From: Ehretia macrophylla
Taxonomy: Eukaryota; Streptophyta; Magnoliopsida; Boraginales; Ehretiaceae
Assembly (NCBI GenBank): GCA_037974665.1
Contig: CM075778.1
Span: forward strand, 25,672,001-25,736,000
Reading direction: 5' to 3'
DNA: 64,000 bases
A program made the translations under genes and the position numbers. Within the stretch, counting starts at the first letter, position 1. Each line of letters opens with the position of its first letter. Below are positions 25,343-38,170 of the stretch, piece by piece. The notes under the pieces were generated by a model. That model did no database searches. It worked only from the letters and a program-made list of their open reading frames with translations, and had not been told where the DNA came from.

Positions 25343-27764
25343 TGTGAAACCCCACTTTCTTGCTTATCTCGTTTTACGTGCTATACCTCGTTTTGCGTGC
25401 ATATGATCTGTTTATGTGCTATAGGACCTATAAAGTTATAATTTTGATGTCAATACTCCTAATACGTGCTAAATGTGCATTCATGAAATTTTCATAAAAA
25501 ACGGAGTCAGAAATTTTATCGTCGATTTTTAGTAAATAGTGTTTTCGAAACACGTCCGCTAAAATTTTGAAACTGGTCTTTTTAAACCTTCTAGACCTAG
25601 TCCACGGACTTTAATAGACCTGTGTTTGATGAAAACGGTTTTAAAATCGGCTTAAGAATTTATTAGGGTTTTTACACCGACTTTTGCGAAAATCGAGTTT
25701 TAAGCCGACTCGGGTGAAATTATTGGATTGTAAAACTTCTTGTCACCTAAAAATAATCCACTTGAGATATCTTGGGGGTTGCATAATTATTTTGAGCTTG
25801 GTGAGCAATAAAATGCAATTAAAGTCATTAAAAACACAAAAATATCAATTTAAATTAACTTTGACTTTATTAAATTATTGACCTTATAAGCTATTGTCAT
25901 CAACACACACTCAACACAACACAAAACACCACCACAAACACACACAAGGCCGAGAGAAAGAAGAGAGAAAAAGAAAGAGATTTTCAAAGCTTTTCAATCC
26001 AATTTTTCAAAGAAAAACCTAGTTTTTGTCCGTAGAACTTCGCACCGACTTGGATTCTGCTTGTTGGGCACGCATAGCACGCATTCCTTGGCTTGTATCG
26101 CATCAAAGGTGAGAGAAAAATTCTAGATCTCAAAATGTCATTTTTATACTTTTGCTCATAAATGAAAATTTAACCGTTAGAATTGAAATCTGATGATAGA
26201 TTATTGCTCCTTGCATGCTAGGGATCGTTATATACTAATACTATGAATTTCTGTTGGATGTAGCATAATTTTTATTTTCCGGGTATTTAATTTTGATTAA
26301 AATGTTCAAAGTTGAATTAAATGAGTTGTGTTGATCGAAATCGATTGCCGTCGATTTCTAAATACTTGATAATTACGTGTTAGCGCTGTTGTAATGCCGA
26401 ATTTTCGATTACATTGTTCGTGTGAAAATCCGGAAAATCCAGCCATGACATCCTAGGGTTTTAGGGTTATCGGGCATGATTTGGAGGTGTTATGGTGGAT
26501 TTCCGAGAGGGCTAATGTAGTAGGTTGAATGGGTGAGTGATAGGAACTGATTTGGCAATGTTTGGATTAGTAGATTGTAAGTTATGAATTTTAGAAGTTT
26601 AGGTTATCATTCTTTAATTTCTTGAACGATGCCTTTAGATGGTTGGGTAGTGTTCGAGTGATGAATGGTGAGTTGTTGATGAGTAATTTAGAGTTTAATT
26701 GTGTATATGATGCATGTCCGGTTAGATGGCCTACTTTGTCATCTAACTAAGTTATTAATTGATTATTATTGAGTTCGGGAATCGGGCACTTTTGTTGCTG
26801 ATCTCCCAATTGATTGATTGATTATTATTGAGTTCGGGAATCGGGCACTTTCGTTGCTGATCTCCCAATTGATTGATTGATGATTGATGATTATGGAGTC
26901 TTGGTATGTGTGTGCCACCTCTCGGGCAGCGTTGGGCTGTCGGGTTGATAACGGCATGACTGCCATAGGCTACCCCCAGCTCGCATGACGGAGGTGTCAT
27001 GGAGGGAGGGGCTAGTGAGGTACCTCGGGTGCGTGAGTAATGGGGAGTTATAAGAAGAACGGTTGAGATCGTGATGGCATTTGGAGCTACACCAAATAGA
27101 GTATCCTTTATTGAATGGTTATATAGTTATGTGATGATAATGTTATTATTGTTGTTGTGTGTTTACTTGCTCAAAGGACTAAATCCAAGGAGCATAGTGA
27201 ATACTGTCGAGATCTATCGGATCCTCACTGGGCTTATGTATATAAGCTCACTCTCTATTATTGCATGCTTACAGGTGTTGCAGAGCCGGATTACGGGTAC
27301 GTGCCTCCTGAGGAGGAAAATGTGCCTTACGTGGACGAGTCATATGTTCCTGAGTCTTATCCATGATTATATGTTGTTTAATGTCATGTATATTAGCTTA
27401 ATAGACTTTTATATGCTTTATGGTTCTTATTGTAATAGATGTTGAAAGATGATGATCCAAACGATGTTAACTTAGTGGCTTTCTTTTGTCTATGGTTAAG
27501 TTGTAGTTGTGTCTCAACTTATTTTTGAAATGTATGATAAGGTTGAGGTATTGTATGTTATGTTGGAACGGAGGCGTATAACGAGGATGGTTTATTGTAT
27601 AATATGGTTGTGTTGTACGTTGTTGTTTGAATTGAGGAGTTGCTGGATGTATGATGTTTTATGAGGTTGGTTTAGAACCTCGGAAATCTATTTACTGTCG
27701 TTATGCTGCCAAAATTCCGTTGCGTCCTGACTGATTATAGGTGGGGTCGAGTTGGGGCGTGACA
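25343..27764. mobile_element. Innermost solo LTR (fifth nesting level)
   Basis: 2422 bp, starting TGTGAAACCCC and ending GGGGCGTGACA, flanked by GCAGT duplications (25338-25342 and 27765-27769). It sits within the solo LTR 23576-28704. It contains a CTCACTGGGC stretch, an acceptor-like TTACAG and a short acidic open frame ending at 27366, the same arrangement as in the solo LTR at 9282-11764. No internal domain is present. Confidence 0.88.
26757..26878. repeat. 59-bp tandem repeat in the innermost solo LTR
   Basis: Two nearly identical units containing GAGTTCGGGAATCGGGCAC (from 26770 and 26829), with a GATT-rich junction. The units differ at only a few positions, so the duplication is recent or homogenised. 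Confidence 0.9.
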
Positions 27765-28709
27765 GCAGTAACTAGGAATGACTTGATATTTTAGTTTAAG
27801 TTATTATGTATGCAGTGATGAATTAATTTGAGGTTACAAGCTTGAGATTGAATTGATTTAAAGCTTGTATCAAGGTAAGTAGAATACCCGTTACACACAT
27901 ATCTACTTTGTTTCAATTCGAGCTACATGCCTTCTTTCTATTCAAACTGATTCACTTTTGATTCTTTGATCTTTATCCCTTGAGTAAAGCACTTGCCCTT
28001 ACTAAATGTACGCTGTGACACCCAGATGGTAGGGTGAAATATATAGTCGTCTTGGCTTTTAGGCCTACTATGTTATATGTATATGTATCAATTGTTATTC
28101 AGATGATTCAGTTGTGCATCAATTGTTAGGCATATGCATCGATGCCGGGAATGCATCAATTATTAGACATATCTCTTAAGCAGTTGTATCAGTGGCCAGC
28201 CAAACTCCGCAATTGTTAATTATATGTATCAATTGTTTTATCACAGCAGTACAGTGGTACTTGAATTCTATCCCATATGTCTATTACCATCTGTATCTAT
28301 CAAATGCTTCATTGATATCCATAAGTCTTTCACAGGGTATTCTACTTAATGAGATTTCTTTGCTCATTTTATTATTTTTGTAGAGGCCGAGGTTATTGAG
28401 GTGTCAAAGCTGTATGGGTTTGAAGTCATCTTGTGAAGTTGAGTCTTGTTATTCGCATGGTATTTTCTTTACGATTTCATACTAGTATTAGTGTTAAGAG
28501 GGATTTTGTGGACTTGTATTAAATAATTAAAGTATTATATGAATTCATTAAAGTCTTAGAAGCTCTGATTGTTGATTTGGGGAAATTTGTTTTTTTTTTT
28601 CTGTGCTATGGTATTAGCTTCTTGCGGGTTTAGGAGGTGTAATCTTCTTAGGCTCGTGACATCATGTCCCTGAGTTTAACTTGGTAGATTTTTTAGGCGT
28701 GACATATAT

Positions 28710-29993
28710 CTTGTCCACATTATTAATGCTAGATAATCTATTGCATTATCTCTTTATTTATCTTTATGAATTTTCATATCTTTAGATAAAGATAAATCCA
28801 TAAAATAAAGAGTCTTACAATAATAGCTAGTCTACAATTTCATCTTCCTACTTTCCTAATCCATCTACACGACTTCCTCTTGCCAAATACACACTCTACA
28901 CACCATTCATAGAGAAAAGGAAAGTATACTTACCAATATGGAAATTAGCTAGAAGATGGACCAAAAGACATATTTGTCCTAGCTCTAAAATGACTAAAAT
29001 GCCCCTGCTAGAGACTAGTTGCATTTTATTCATTTTAACCCTAGCTCATTCCACTAAAGAGCTATGGTTGTATTCTAGTACGAATACTCATTCCCATGAT
29101 GTCAGTCAAATAAGGTTTGACTGTGTTTTTGATCTACTAAGTATAAAAGACCACAATGCCCGTCTATGTAGAACCCGTAATTAATACTAGGTCTTGACTT
29201 TGTACTATCCACCTTTTTTGATTACCTCTATTCTTTGTGCCTCTAATCATTCATAAATCATCATCTAGATATTATCCTCTTGATCCAGGAAGCGACCTAC
29301 AAGTTCAATATCTAAATATAGTCCCGGTTGACTATATTACTAAGTACTTAGGTTTCGATGATTATTAGGATGTCACAAAGGGGGATAACCCATTGTTAAG
29401 ATGGCATATAACGACTTGATACATATGTACTAGTCAAGTCCATGTATCCAAAATACAAAGCTGTTGACCCATATAAGATCTCACCCATAGTGAATCAAAA
29501 TATATGTCTTTGAGTTCATTGGTCATCTACATATGCTCAAGAACTAGAACATTAGTCCCTTAGTAGCTTGAGATGTTTATGATCTAATACGAGCGATAGT
29601 ACTTTTATAGAGATCACATCTACCATGGTCCAGTTCAATGCATTCTCATGCACTAATGAGAAAAGTCCAGAAAACCCCTCCAATGACCAAGGTAGGTTAC
29701 CCCACCAAATGGGAAACTCTTTCATTATAACCTTCCATAGTGAAATGCCCAACTTCACTATACGGTTATGAACCTATATTTTAGATTTAAGCCTCATAAC
29801 ATATACCTTCTGTGCGGATCACCATGCACCTATTCCATTCACTCAAATCAAGGAGCCTTAGCATGCATATATATAGAGAATATAATGAGAGTATAGAGAT
29901 GCTCATGTAAGATATACTGATTATTAATTGTTATAATATCCTTCACTGAGATGTCTTAGTGCTAGCAGTCTTTAGGGCATACAATTCCTAACA
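28710..29993 (-). repeat. 5' LTR of the copia element, second piece
   Basis: Continues the LTR after the nested solo LTR and matches 16255-17554. It ends CCTAACA and is followed by the ATGTC duplication, after which CACTA sequence resumes. Confidence 0.92.
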
Positions 29994-30082
29994 ATGTCAG
30001 CCCTACGAGCCTCTTATCCGTACTCATTGAATCTACTTTTACATGTCATTATATTTTATTGGTGTAGGTATTTCTTGATACA

Positions 30083-33000
30083 ATGGATAAAACTTCGATT
30101 CAAAAACCTAGGAACACAATTGAATATAAACAAGGGGTTATGGAGTTCATTGATATTTCTTTTGAGAAAGTGTCACGTGATGAGACGATATTGTATCCTT
30201 GTAAAGATCGTGTTAATTGTATTCGAAGGACACGTGGCGATGTCATACAACATTTGATGTTTAGAGATTTTTTGAATGGGTAAAGTTAATGGCTTTATCA
30301 CGGGGAGTTAGTTACTTTTGGAGTTAGAACTCATGTCGATGTTTAACAACAAGCACCAATTGACATGCCTACTGATATGCACCATCTACTGCACGATGCA
30401 TTTAGAATTCATGACTTCAATGTGCAATCAATTGATCAAAATTCCGACGAACATGATAAGAATCACGAGGAAATGTTACATGATGAGACATACATTGCTA
30501 GTCGGAATGAAGAACCTTATGATTTTACAAATACCTTAAAGATGCCAATGAAAGCCTTTATCCTGGATGCAATGGTTTCTCAGTATTGTCTTTTACTGTG
30601 AAACTTTTGCTGATAAAATGCAAAAACAAATGGTCCGATAATTCAATGGATAAGCTTCTACAGTTACTTAAAGCTACATTTCCATATGCAAGAATGTCTT
30701 CTACATTTAAAGAAGCGAAGAAGATGATTAATGCATTGGGCTTAAGCTATGAAAAAATTCATGTTTGTCTAAATAACTGCATATTGTATTGGGTTGAAAG
30801 GACCAATGACAATTCATGTAGTGTTTGCAATGCTTCTCGGTGGAAATTAAATGAGAGTGAAAATACTCAACTAGATCGTTGTAGAACAGGGAACAAAATG
30901 AAAGAACCCGTCAAAGTATTGCATTACTTCCTATAATTCCAAGCCTTTAGAGGTTATACGTGTCATCCATAACATCCCCTTCTATGAATGGCATAGTGAA
31001 GGTCGTAAAAAAGATGGAATATTAATGCATCCAACAAACTCATTAGCATGGACATTATTTGACGAGCGCTATCCATATTTTGCGGCTAATGCTCGTAATG
31101 TCATGCTTGGTTTAGCATCTGATGGTTTCAATCCATTCGGAATAATGAGTAATGCATACAGTATTTGGCCAGTTATTTTGATGCCTTATAATTTACCACT
31201 ATGGATGTGCATGAGACAATGATCTTTTATTTTGTCTATGATAATTCCAGGTGAAAAAAGACCAGGAGATAACATAGATGTATTCTTATAATCACTAATA
31301 GCTGAGTTGCTTAAATTGTGCGATGGAGTTGACACATATGATGCATCATCTCAACAAACTTTTAGGATGCGAGCTGCACTAATGTGGATAATCAATGATT
31401 TTTTGACTTATGCTTATTTATCTGGATGGAGCACTAAAGGGAAAACTACTAGCCCATGTTGTGCTGATAATACTGATTCAAGATGGTTAAGTAATGGGAA
31501 GAAACATTGCTACTTGGGGCATCGTCAATGGCTAAGTCCATCACTCAATTTTCGATCACAAAAGTACTATTTTGATGGTACCGTAGAAACAAGATCGCCA
31601 CCCATTCCCATGTCTGGAGTTGATACATTAAGACAATTAGAAGGAGTTAATTTTATATTTGAGAATCAACTCAATCAGAATAATGACAGAATTTTGTGGA
31701 AAAAAAAGTATATTCTTCAAGTTGCCATATTGGGAGCACCACATATTACGTCACAATCTAGATGGGATGCATATAGAAAAAAATGTATGCAAAAATGTGA
31801 TTGGGACATTGTTGAACATAAACAAAAAAAAGAAGGAAAATGAAAAATCACGAGAAGACTTAGCTTTGATGGATATAAGACCTCAGTTGCATCCTCAAAT
31901 AGCCTCAAATGGAAAAAAAGTAATACCTCATGCTTGTTACCACATGTCAAGAAAGGAAAATGATATATTTCTTAAAGCTTTAAAAGATATTAAAGTTCCT
32001 GATGGCTATTGTTCAAATATTTCTAGGGGTGTTAATCTAAAGGATCGAAAGCTTCAATCTTTAAAGAGCCATGATTATCACATCTTAATGCAAGGTCTTT
32101 TACCGATTGCACTATGTTCATGTATGACTGATAAAGTTACCAAAGTCATAGTAGAATTAAGTGCAATATTTAAAGTTGTTTGCTTGAAAGCACTTAATGT
32201 TCAAGAACTTGAGGAAATGAAGTCTCGTGCAGCATTGACATTATGTCATATGGAAAGAATTTTTCTTCTATCTTTTTCCACTATAATGGTCCATCTTGTC
32301 ATACATATTATTACTGAAGCGAAAGTTGCTGGTCCAGTGCATTATAGGTGGATGTACCCCATAGAGAGGTACTTGTTCATTTAGATAATATGGTTTTTAA
32401 TGATTCCAAATTGTTTTCAATTCTAATATGCTTGATTGACACATTGATAAGTGTTTAAAGGAGTTCAAGCAATATGTTAGCAACAAGGCACAACCTAAAG
32501 GGTCGATTGCTGAAAGATATATTGCCAATGAGTGTTTAACCTTTTTCTCTAGATACCTTGATGGAATTGAGACGATATTTAATCGTCCTCATCGAAATCC
32601 TAATGTAATTAATCTTGAAGGAGATAAATATCTGTTTGGATGTGCTGGAAAAGTAGTTGAAGCCATTGAAGTGAAATTGCTAGATGAGAAGACATGGGTT
32701 CAAGCACACCGATACGAGTTATTTCAACATGAAGAAGTTACCAGATTTCGAGAGTAAGTTCAAATCTTCATTACTTGCAAGTTGTTCTATTGTTCTAAAA
32801 TTAGTTTACCATTTATATTTCTTGTAGAGAATTATCTTCACTACTTGCAAGTTGTTCTATTGTTCTAAAATTAGTTTACCATTTATGTTTTTTGTAGAGA
32901 ATTTAAGAGAATGATGAAAATAAAGCTTCGTCATAAAAGGCCGACACTACATGTTCACGATAAGATAGTGAATGAGGAGTTTCACGATTGGTTTAAAAAA

Positions 33001-33650
33001 CACGTGAGTATGAATAATATATTGTTATATGATATATTATGTGATTCTCCATTCTTATATTACTAACACTTTATATGTAAAATTAGGTATTTACATTAGA
33101 AGAAGGGAATGTATATGAGACTACGAGGCATCTTGCTATAGGGCCTAATATATATGCAAAATTTACAAAGGGGGGATAATCAATGGGACTAGATTTTACA
33201 CAAAAGAATGGGATAGGGGGAAAGACGCAAAACAATGGAGTTGTTGTCAGGTCACAAACAAGAAGTTATGCATCTGACCGAGATCAACACCCTATCGATG
33301 GAGATGTAGATTTCTTCGGTGAGCTTGATTATTATGGACACTCAAGGTTCTCTTATTTAGATGTGATTGGGCTGACGTGACGAGGGGTGTAAAGAAAGAT
33401 AATTTTGGGTTTACTTTGGTGAATTTTTCACGTTTGACACATACTGGGGAGCACAAAAGTGATGACCTATTTATTTTATCCTCAAGCCAAACAAGTATTT
33501 TATGTGCAAGATGCAAAATGTCCAGAGTGTCGTGTAGTTGTTAATGTAATAGCGAGGGATGTATTTGATATTGGTGATGAGAATCTTTTTCAAGGATTAC
33601 CTCATGGCATCACTCAACATGATCATAAGTTTAACGATTCTGAATAGGTA
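30083..33650 (+). pseudogene. CACTA TNPD/TNP2-type transposase, broken
   Basis: The protein would cut and join the CACTA ends in the nucleus. The start ATG at 30083 opens an N-terminal block (MDKTSI, then CKDRVNCIRRTRGDVIQHL). After frame changes near 30285 and 30540 come FTVKLLLIKCKNKWSDNS and YEKIHVCLNNCILYW (30586-30936), then LGLASDGFNPFG and WPVILMPYNLPLWMCM (31025-31222), then YDASSQQTFRMRAALMW and LSGWSTKGK (31307-31640). A frameshift at an A-run near 31690 leads to 31659-32384 and 32420-32752, the DUF4218-type segment (HYRWMYPIERYL, GSIAERYIANECLTF). After probable introns a DUF4216-type segment (HPIDGDVDFFGELDYYG; QAKQVFYVQDAKCPE) lies at 33183-33650. The whole family order is legible, but several frameshifts and stops make it inactive. 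Confidence 0.9.
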
Positions 33651-34829
33651 CGAATGGATGCAACTGAAGATATTTATGTACAAGATCAGACCATTTAAAG
33701 AGCAAGGTAAATAATTATATTTATTGTTTCCATTTATACCATTTATAAACCAGATTAACTAGAACTTAGTTTTGAGTTTAATGATTGTTGAAATTGTTTG
33801 CCAGATCCTTATATTTGTGGAAGTCTTCTAGCTCTTTTTTAGATATCTAATAGTTGATTTTTTTTTAATGCACAAGAGGATCAACTAAACTCTTGGCTAA
33901 TTGATGATATTAGCTCCTATACTAGTTGTAAGTTGCATATAGCTAATTGATGATATTAGCTCTTATACTCTTGGCTGATTTTATGAAGTAAAGAGTAAAG
34001 AAGACATTTAGTTCCAAGTTCATGAATGTCTATTTAGTATAACTATCAGGATGTGGCAGAAAACAATTGCATATTGTTCATTCCATTTTGTAGATGCGGA
34101 ATGCACTTTTATGAAGTGATATCTGCAGGACGTTTATTCCCAAGTTTTATAAATTAAAGTTCCCATGCCATCATATTCTTGTTATCTAGAAGCATTTCCC
34201 TGTAGCCAAGGTTTTTTTAACCAATTCTCTACAGTCAATTAGAGAGACCATTGTCAATAACATGGAATATCAGATATTCTCCACACACCAAGGTTATCTT
34301 AAAAGAAACCAACTAAACATTCCATCAGAAGAGCACAATGATAGTACTGTCCCTTTTTTGAATAAATATAGGGACATATCATCCAAGTATATTTAAATTG
34401 TACATGCAGTTCATACGAGGGAATCAAGGATATGTATTAACTGGAAGCCACTACAAGTTCTATTACAATTAATATGCTCAACAAGACTAGTATCGTAGCT
34501 TCTTATGCTGCAGCCCATACCTTTTCCACTACCAATATAACTAGTGCCTATACAGCTTACGTATTTGCTTCTTATGCCTGTTGCCCCTATCCACCCGTAA
34601 TAGAAAAACAATATTTAAATTATTACATGCAGTAGGTGCTATCCATCTACTCTTGTATGGTAATTTTCCTGCATCATAATACTTCCCCTCCTACCAAAAA
34701 AAGGGTTCTAATATGTTCAAACTTATTTCATAAAGTTCTTTTTTTTTTAGTAGAAATTTCAGAAAGTTCCCAAAATCGAAAAAAAAAGGTCCAACAAAAT
34801 ATGTCGCCATACAATCGCTGTCGGAGGAC

Positions 34830-36163
34830 ATGATAATTCTTATTGTACGTAACAAGGACAAGCAACCTGCATGTATGTCATCAGCTGGATTACAAAGCTA
34901 TTTAGGTAATATAACAAGGAATTGGGAACTTTGTCCATTGAACTATGATGATTGGAAACATGTGCCAAATACATGCAAACATACTATGATAGAACTGGTT
35001 GAGGTTGGTTATTTCTTATTTGTTTATACTTAAACTGTTTGATTTTATTTTGGTCTTTTAAAATTACTACCATCTTTGTTGTAGGGGAAGTTTTCTTTTA
35101 ATATTTCAAAAGGTGACATGGAATGAATTGTTCTCCAATCCATTAATAAAAAATGGAGGGAACACAAAGGGGAGCTTAAGTTAGAACATTTTAATCCAAC
35201 ACGATCAGAGGAGGAGAATGTTAAGAACAAGCCACGTGATTTGCCTATAAATCAATGGAAGCACTTGGTTCATTATTTCATGTCAGAAAAAGGAAAGGTA
35301 AAAATGAATTTTATGTAAAAGCTAAATATTGCATGCAAGCGTATGATATAGGTATATAATTTTTTTGAATTCATGGGCTTCACTCCATTGGAAACATTGT
35401 AGAAACATCAAGAAGCGGGGGAAAAGGCTCGTGCTTCCTAAAATGTAAACCAAACTTCCGAGAGAAAAGGGTTTAACAGACTACTCAATGAATTGGTACG
35501 TCATTTCCACTTATAAACTCCTGGCCATATGTCTTATAACATTTTACGTAATTTCTAATGAGTTTTATTGGTCATGTCTTATAACATGTCCCATGTAGGA
35601 GGAAAAAGCTAGATCTCCTATTGGTCCGCTGGAATTTTATGAAGAATCACACAAAAAAAAATCAGGTGGCATAGACAATGGAGCATCAAGGGTATTGGTA
35701 CGTAACAAATTTTTATAACACTTTTATTAATTATCATATAATTACATTGTTCATTGAAAAACTATCTATGATTTTCATTACAGGAACTTGTTAATACAGA
35801 AGTTAGGAAAAGGATTGAAGAATTAGATGGTTTATATCAGAGAGTTTTAACTTGCAAAGAGAAGCATTTATCAAAGTTTTAGGTAAAAAACATCCGGAAC
35901 GTGTTAGAGGTCGAGGATCGGGACCTAATCCATCCCAAGTTTTTGGCTTTGGTAAGAAAAGTCGAATGGAGAACTCTAAAGTTCACGAGTTAAAAAAAAA
36001 TGTTGAACAAATGAAGAATGAGATGATGAAAAAGGACGAAAAGATTAAAGAAATGAAAGAAGCAAATGATGAGAATATGAAAAAAATGGAAGAGATAAAT
36101 CATATGAGACGATTGTTTGACTCTTACCTATTTTCAAGTCATTCTCAGGTAATCCTACATAAA
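34830..36163 (+). pseudogene. CACTA second protein, plant Ptta/En/Spm-type
   Basis: The second CACTA product (TNPA-like), which in characterised elements binds the subterminal repeats. The first exon (34830-35005) reads CMSSAGLQSYLGNITRNWELCPLNYDDWKHVP, ending in a stop or an unannotated donor. The next (about 35085-35300) reads INKKWREHKGELKLEHF and INQWKHLVHYF. Further pieces lie at 35590-35700 and 35785-36163; the last contains GKKHPERVRGRGSGPNPSQV, the family's conserved C-terminal motif, followed by a Lys/Glu/Met-rich coiled coil of about 40 residues. Introns of 70-100 bp with GT-AG-like ends separate the pieces. Stops, for example near 35040 and 35400, suggest decay. No DNA-binding test can be made from sequence alone. 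Confidence 0.75.
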
Positions 36164-36319
36164 TAATTAATTATATGTTTTTATGAAGTGTCATATAGTC
36201 TTTCCAAATAATAATATGCAATTTAATGTTTTTTTCTTATAGGCATTTAATAATGCAAGTGTGAATTCGAAATCTGATTCATGTCAAGACGCTAGTCCTT
36301 CGTCAACTTAATACCAGTA

Positions 36320-37150
36320 GTGTTGATAATTGTAAACTATTAATTTTATATTTTTCATTAGTATCTTTTGAATGTCAACACTTTATTTCATGATAATGTT
36401 GAATCGCTTATTAGTATGAATTGATTGTATGGTTGGTTGATCAATTTAAGTATGCTTTTTGTTATAAGTTTTTCAATACAACTCACATCACAATACAAAT
36501 TTAATGTAATTAAACAATTCAATATAAATGACAACGAATTTCCAATGGAAATATTCATTAAGAACAATACAAACAAATCCAAGCCTAAAAGTAACTGGAT
36601 GAAACATGATGTGCCATGGCCCAAAGCAAAAACCAAACAACACATTAGGCCAAAGCCCAACACAAAATCCTAGCCCATTGAAAATATTCATAAAATTGCA
36701 GTAGTATAGTCGACGACGAAATGCAAAGGTTGCCGCTAAATTTAATGTATATTTCAACATTTTGAAACTGCCGTCAAATGTATTAAAATGATCGACCATA
36801 AAAATAATTGTCGCTAATGTTCAAAGTATATAGCGACTCATATCATAATCGCTGACAAAGGTTTAGTATCAACGTCGACGATTATTCACTACTGTCGCCA
36901 TAGCTTTATCGTTAATGTCAACGATTATTCACTACCGCTGCCATAGCTTTATTGTTAATGTCGACGATTTCTCCTAATTACTGTTGACAAAGATAGAAAA
37001 TTATGGCGCTTGCACTTTCCGTCGGCATACACCTAATACGACTACTCCCAAAATGACGTTTGGGAGGCGATTTCAAAATCGCCGATAAAATCAAATGCGA
37101 CGCTTAAAACTGCTGCAAAAAATAAAAAAACAACGCTGCCATTGCCTGCT
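36320..37150. repeat. CACTA right subterminal region
   Basis: Non-coding. From about 36710 it is dense in short GTCGACGA, CGTCGAC, TTGTCGCT and CGCCGATAA-type motifs in both orientations, including a near-repeat of about 60 bp (36870-36910 against 36925-36970). It mirrors the motif-rich left arm at 14040-14290. These are the likely transposase-binding sites. Confidence 0.7.
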
Positions 37151-37162
37151 ATATTTGTAGTG
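37151..37162 (-). repeat. CACTA right terminal inverted repeat
   Basis: ATATTTGTAGTG on the plus strand, i.e. CACTACAAATAT read inward. It pairs with the left end and is followed by the AAA duplication. Confidence 0.9.
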
Positions 37163-37165
37163 AAA

Positions 37166-37697
37166 TTCATCCTTTAACGATATTTTCAAAGAGCTGGATG
37201 ACAAGAAAGATTTAGTTGAAGGGGGAAAAATTCCACTTATCTCTAATCCAGAAATTGAAAACCACCAATTAATCAATTCTTTTAGTACCTTTTAATTCTC
37301 TAAAAACCTAATTTAATCATACAAAGAAACAATTGTTTACTTCCTTTTTAAACTACAATATTTTACATGGAACGGGAATATGTAAAGGTCCTTCGAGAGC
37401 GATTATCAACCTACAAAAAGAGAAACTTATGCCAAATTGTGCGATTGATACTCTCTCAATCACCACATGCAGTAGTAATTTTTTTCTCTTTGATTTCATT
37501 TCTTAAAAGAAGATATATTTTTTATTATATTGCTATATGTTTTTGTAAAGGAGTAGAAAACTGTAAATGTAACCCTTAAATATACTGCCTCTTCTCTCTC
37601 TCTCTCTTTCTCTCTTCTCATTTCTGATGAAAGAGTCTTAGTCGAGGTAGGAATATAGTGCAATTATCATTATTATTATCTTTTTTTTCAAAGTCTC
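37166..37697 (-). repeat. 5' LTR of the base chromovirus, piece 2
   Basis: Matches about 1885-2345 of the intact LTR. It carries a CT-rich run at 37593-37617. The last five bases (37693-37697, GTCTC) are the target duplication of the Tat element that follows. Confidence 0.88.
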
Positions 37698-38151
37698 TGT
37701 TGAGGTCAGAATCTCGACAGTTGAGGTTGAGAGCTTCTCCTGACCGAGTTGGACTTTTCAGGTTGGCCTCCGAGTTGAACTTTCCTGGTCGGTTACCTGA
37801 CCTGCACAAGAAAAATGAAGGAAAAGACGGGGTGATGACCTGGATTTTCCCCTCGGGCGTGCGAATGATTAGTATGTCTGAGCTGGCGAAGTAGTTGAGA
37901 GCATTTAATGAGCAGTTACCTTTGAAATGAAGGGGATGAGCTCTATTTATACTAAATTCAGACCTGACAGCATTTAATGCGGTGTAGCTTTATATCTCAT
38001 CAAGACTTTATGTCCCATCAGGGCAGCTAGTACTGAGGTCGGGATTTTCCTTGGTCGGGGTAAAGTCGGATCAGCATCCAGGTTGGGCATTAGCTGTATA
38101 TGCTAGGATTGGCTCGGATTAGCCCACCTCAGCTCGGAATCCCCCTCGTCA
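37698..38151 (-). repeat. 3' LTR of the Tat element
   Basis: Starts TGTTGAGG and ends CTCGTCA. It contains a TCTATTTATA stretch near 37935 (the corresponding TATA-like position in the other LTR is near 47272). It matches 47026-47503. Confidence 0.93.
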
Positions 38152-38170
38152 ATCCTCCCCCCCCAAGTCA
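38152..38170 (-). other. Polypurine tract of the Tat element
   Basis: On the minus strand CTTGGGGGGGGAGGAT precedes the 3' LTR directly. Confidence 0.85.

Larger units (their letters stand above)
23576..28704. mobile_element. Solo LTR inside the copia LTR, itself interrupted
   Basis: Starts TGTAATACCCCGCC and ends GGCGTGACA, flanked by TATAT duplications (23571-23575 and 28705-28709). The undisturbed target is visible in the other copia LTR at about 16250. Without its own insertion (25343-27769) it is about 2.7 kb. No primer site, polypurine tract, gag or pol remnant is present, so it is read as a single gypsy-type LTR left after recombination. Short open frames inside it have no recognisable product. 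Confidence 0.82.
15692..29993 (-). mobile_element. Ty1/copia retrotransposon inside the CACTA element
   Basis: Flanked by ATGTC duplications (15687-15691 and 29994-29998). LTRs start TGTTGG and end CTAACA: left 15692-17554 (1863 bp), right 23015-23575 plus 28710-29993 (1845 bp). The primer site TGGTATTAGAGCC (minus strand, 23000-23012) lies against the right LTR and a purine tract against the left one, so the element is minus-oriented. Remnants of gag, integrase and reverse transcriptase in copia order lie between. The two LTRs are still very similar by eye, more so than those of the base chromovirus, as expected for a later insertion. Confidence 0.92.
13956..37162 (+). mobile_element. CACTA (En/Spm) DNA transposon, 23.2 kb with nested copia element
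   Basis: Starts CACTACAAGAAA and ends in TTTGTAGTG, which are the CACTA inverted ends. AAA duplications (13953-13955 and 37163-37165) flank it. The empty site is preserved in the left LTR near 1880, where GAGAATAAATTC is uninterrupted. Both subterminal regions contain many short GTCG/CGAC-type repeats (about 14040-14290 and 36710-37140), the kind of sites that En/Spm TNPA proteins bind. Transposase remnants lie on the plus strand at 30083-36163. A copia element (15692-29993) sits upstream of the transposase. Without it the transposon is about 8.9 kb, a normal size for an autonomous CACTA. The transposase is full of stops and frameshifts, so the element is dead. Confidence 0.92.

Noticed and set aside
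36388..36799. Overlapping open frames on both strands at the CACTA right arm
   Set aside because: Low-complexity composition next to subterminal repeats, with no match to CACTA proteins and no splice context.
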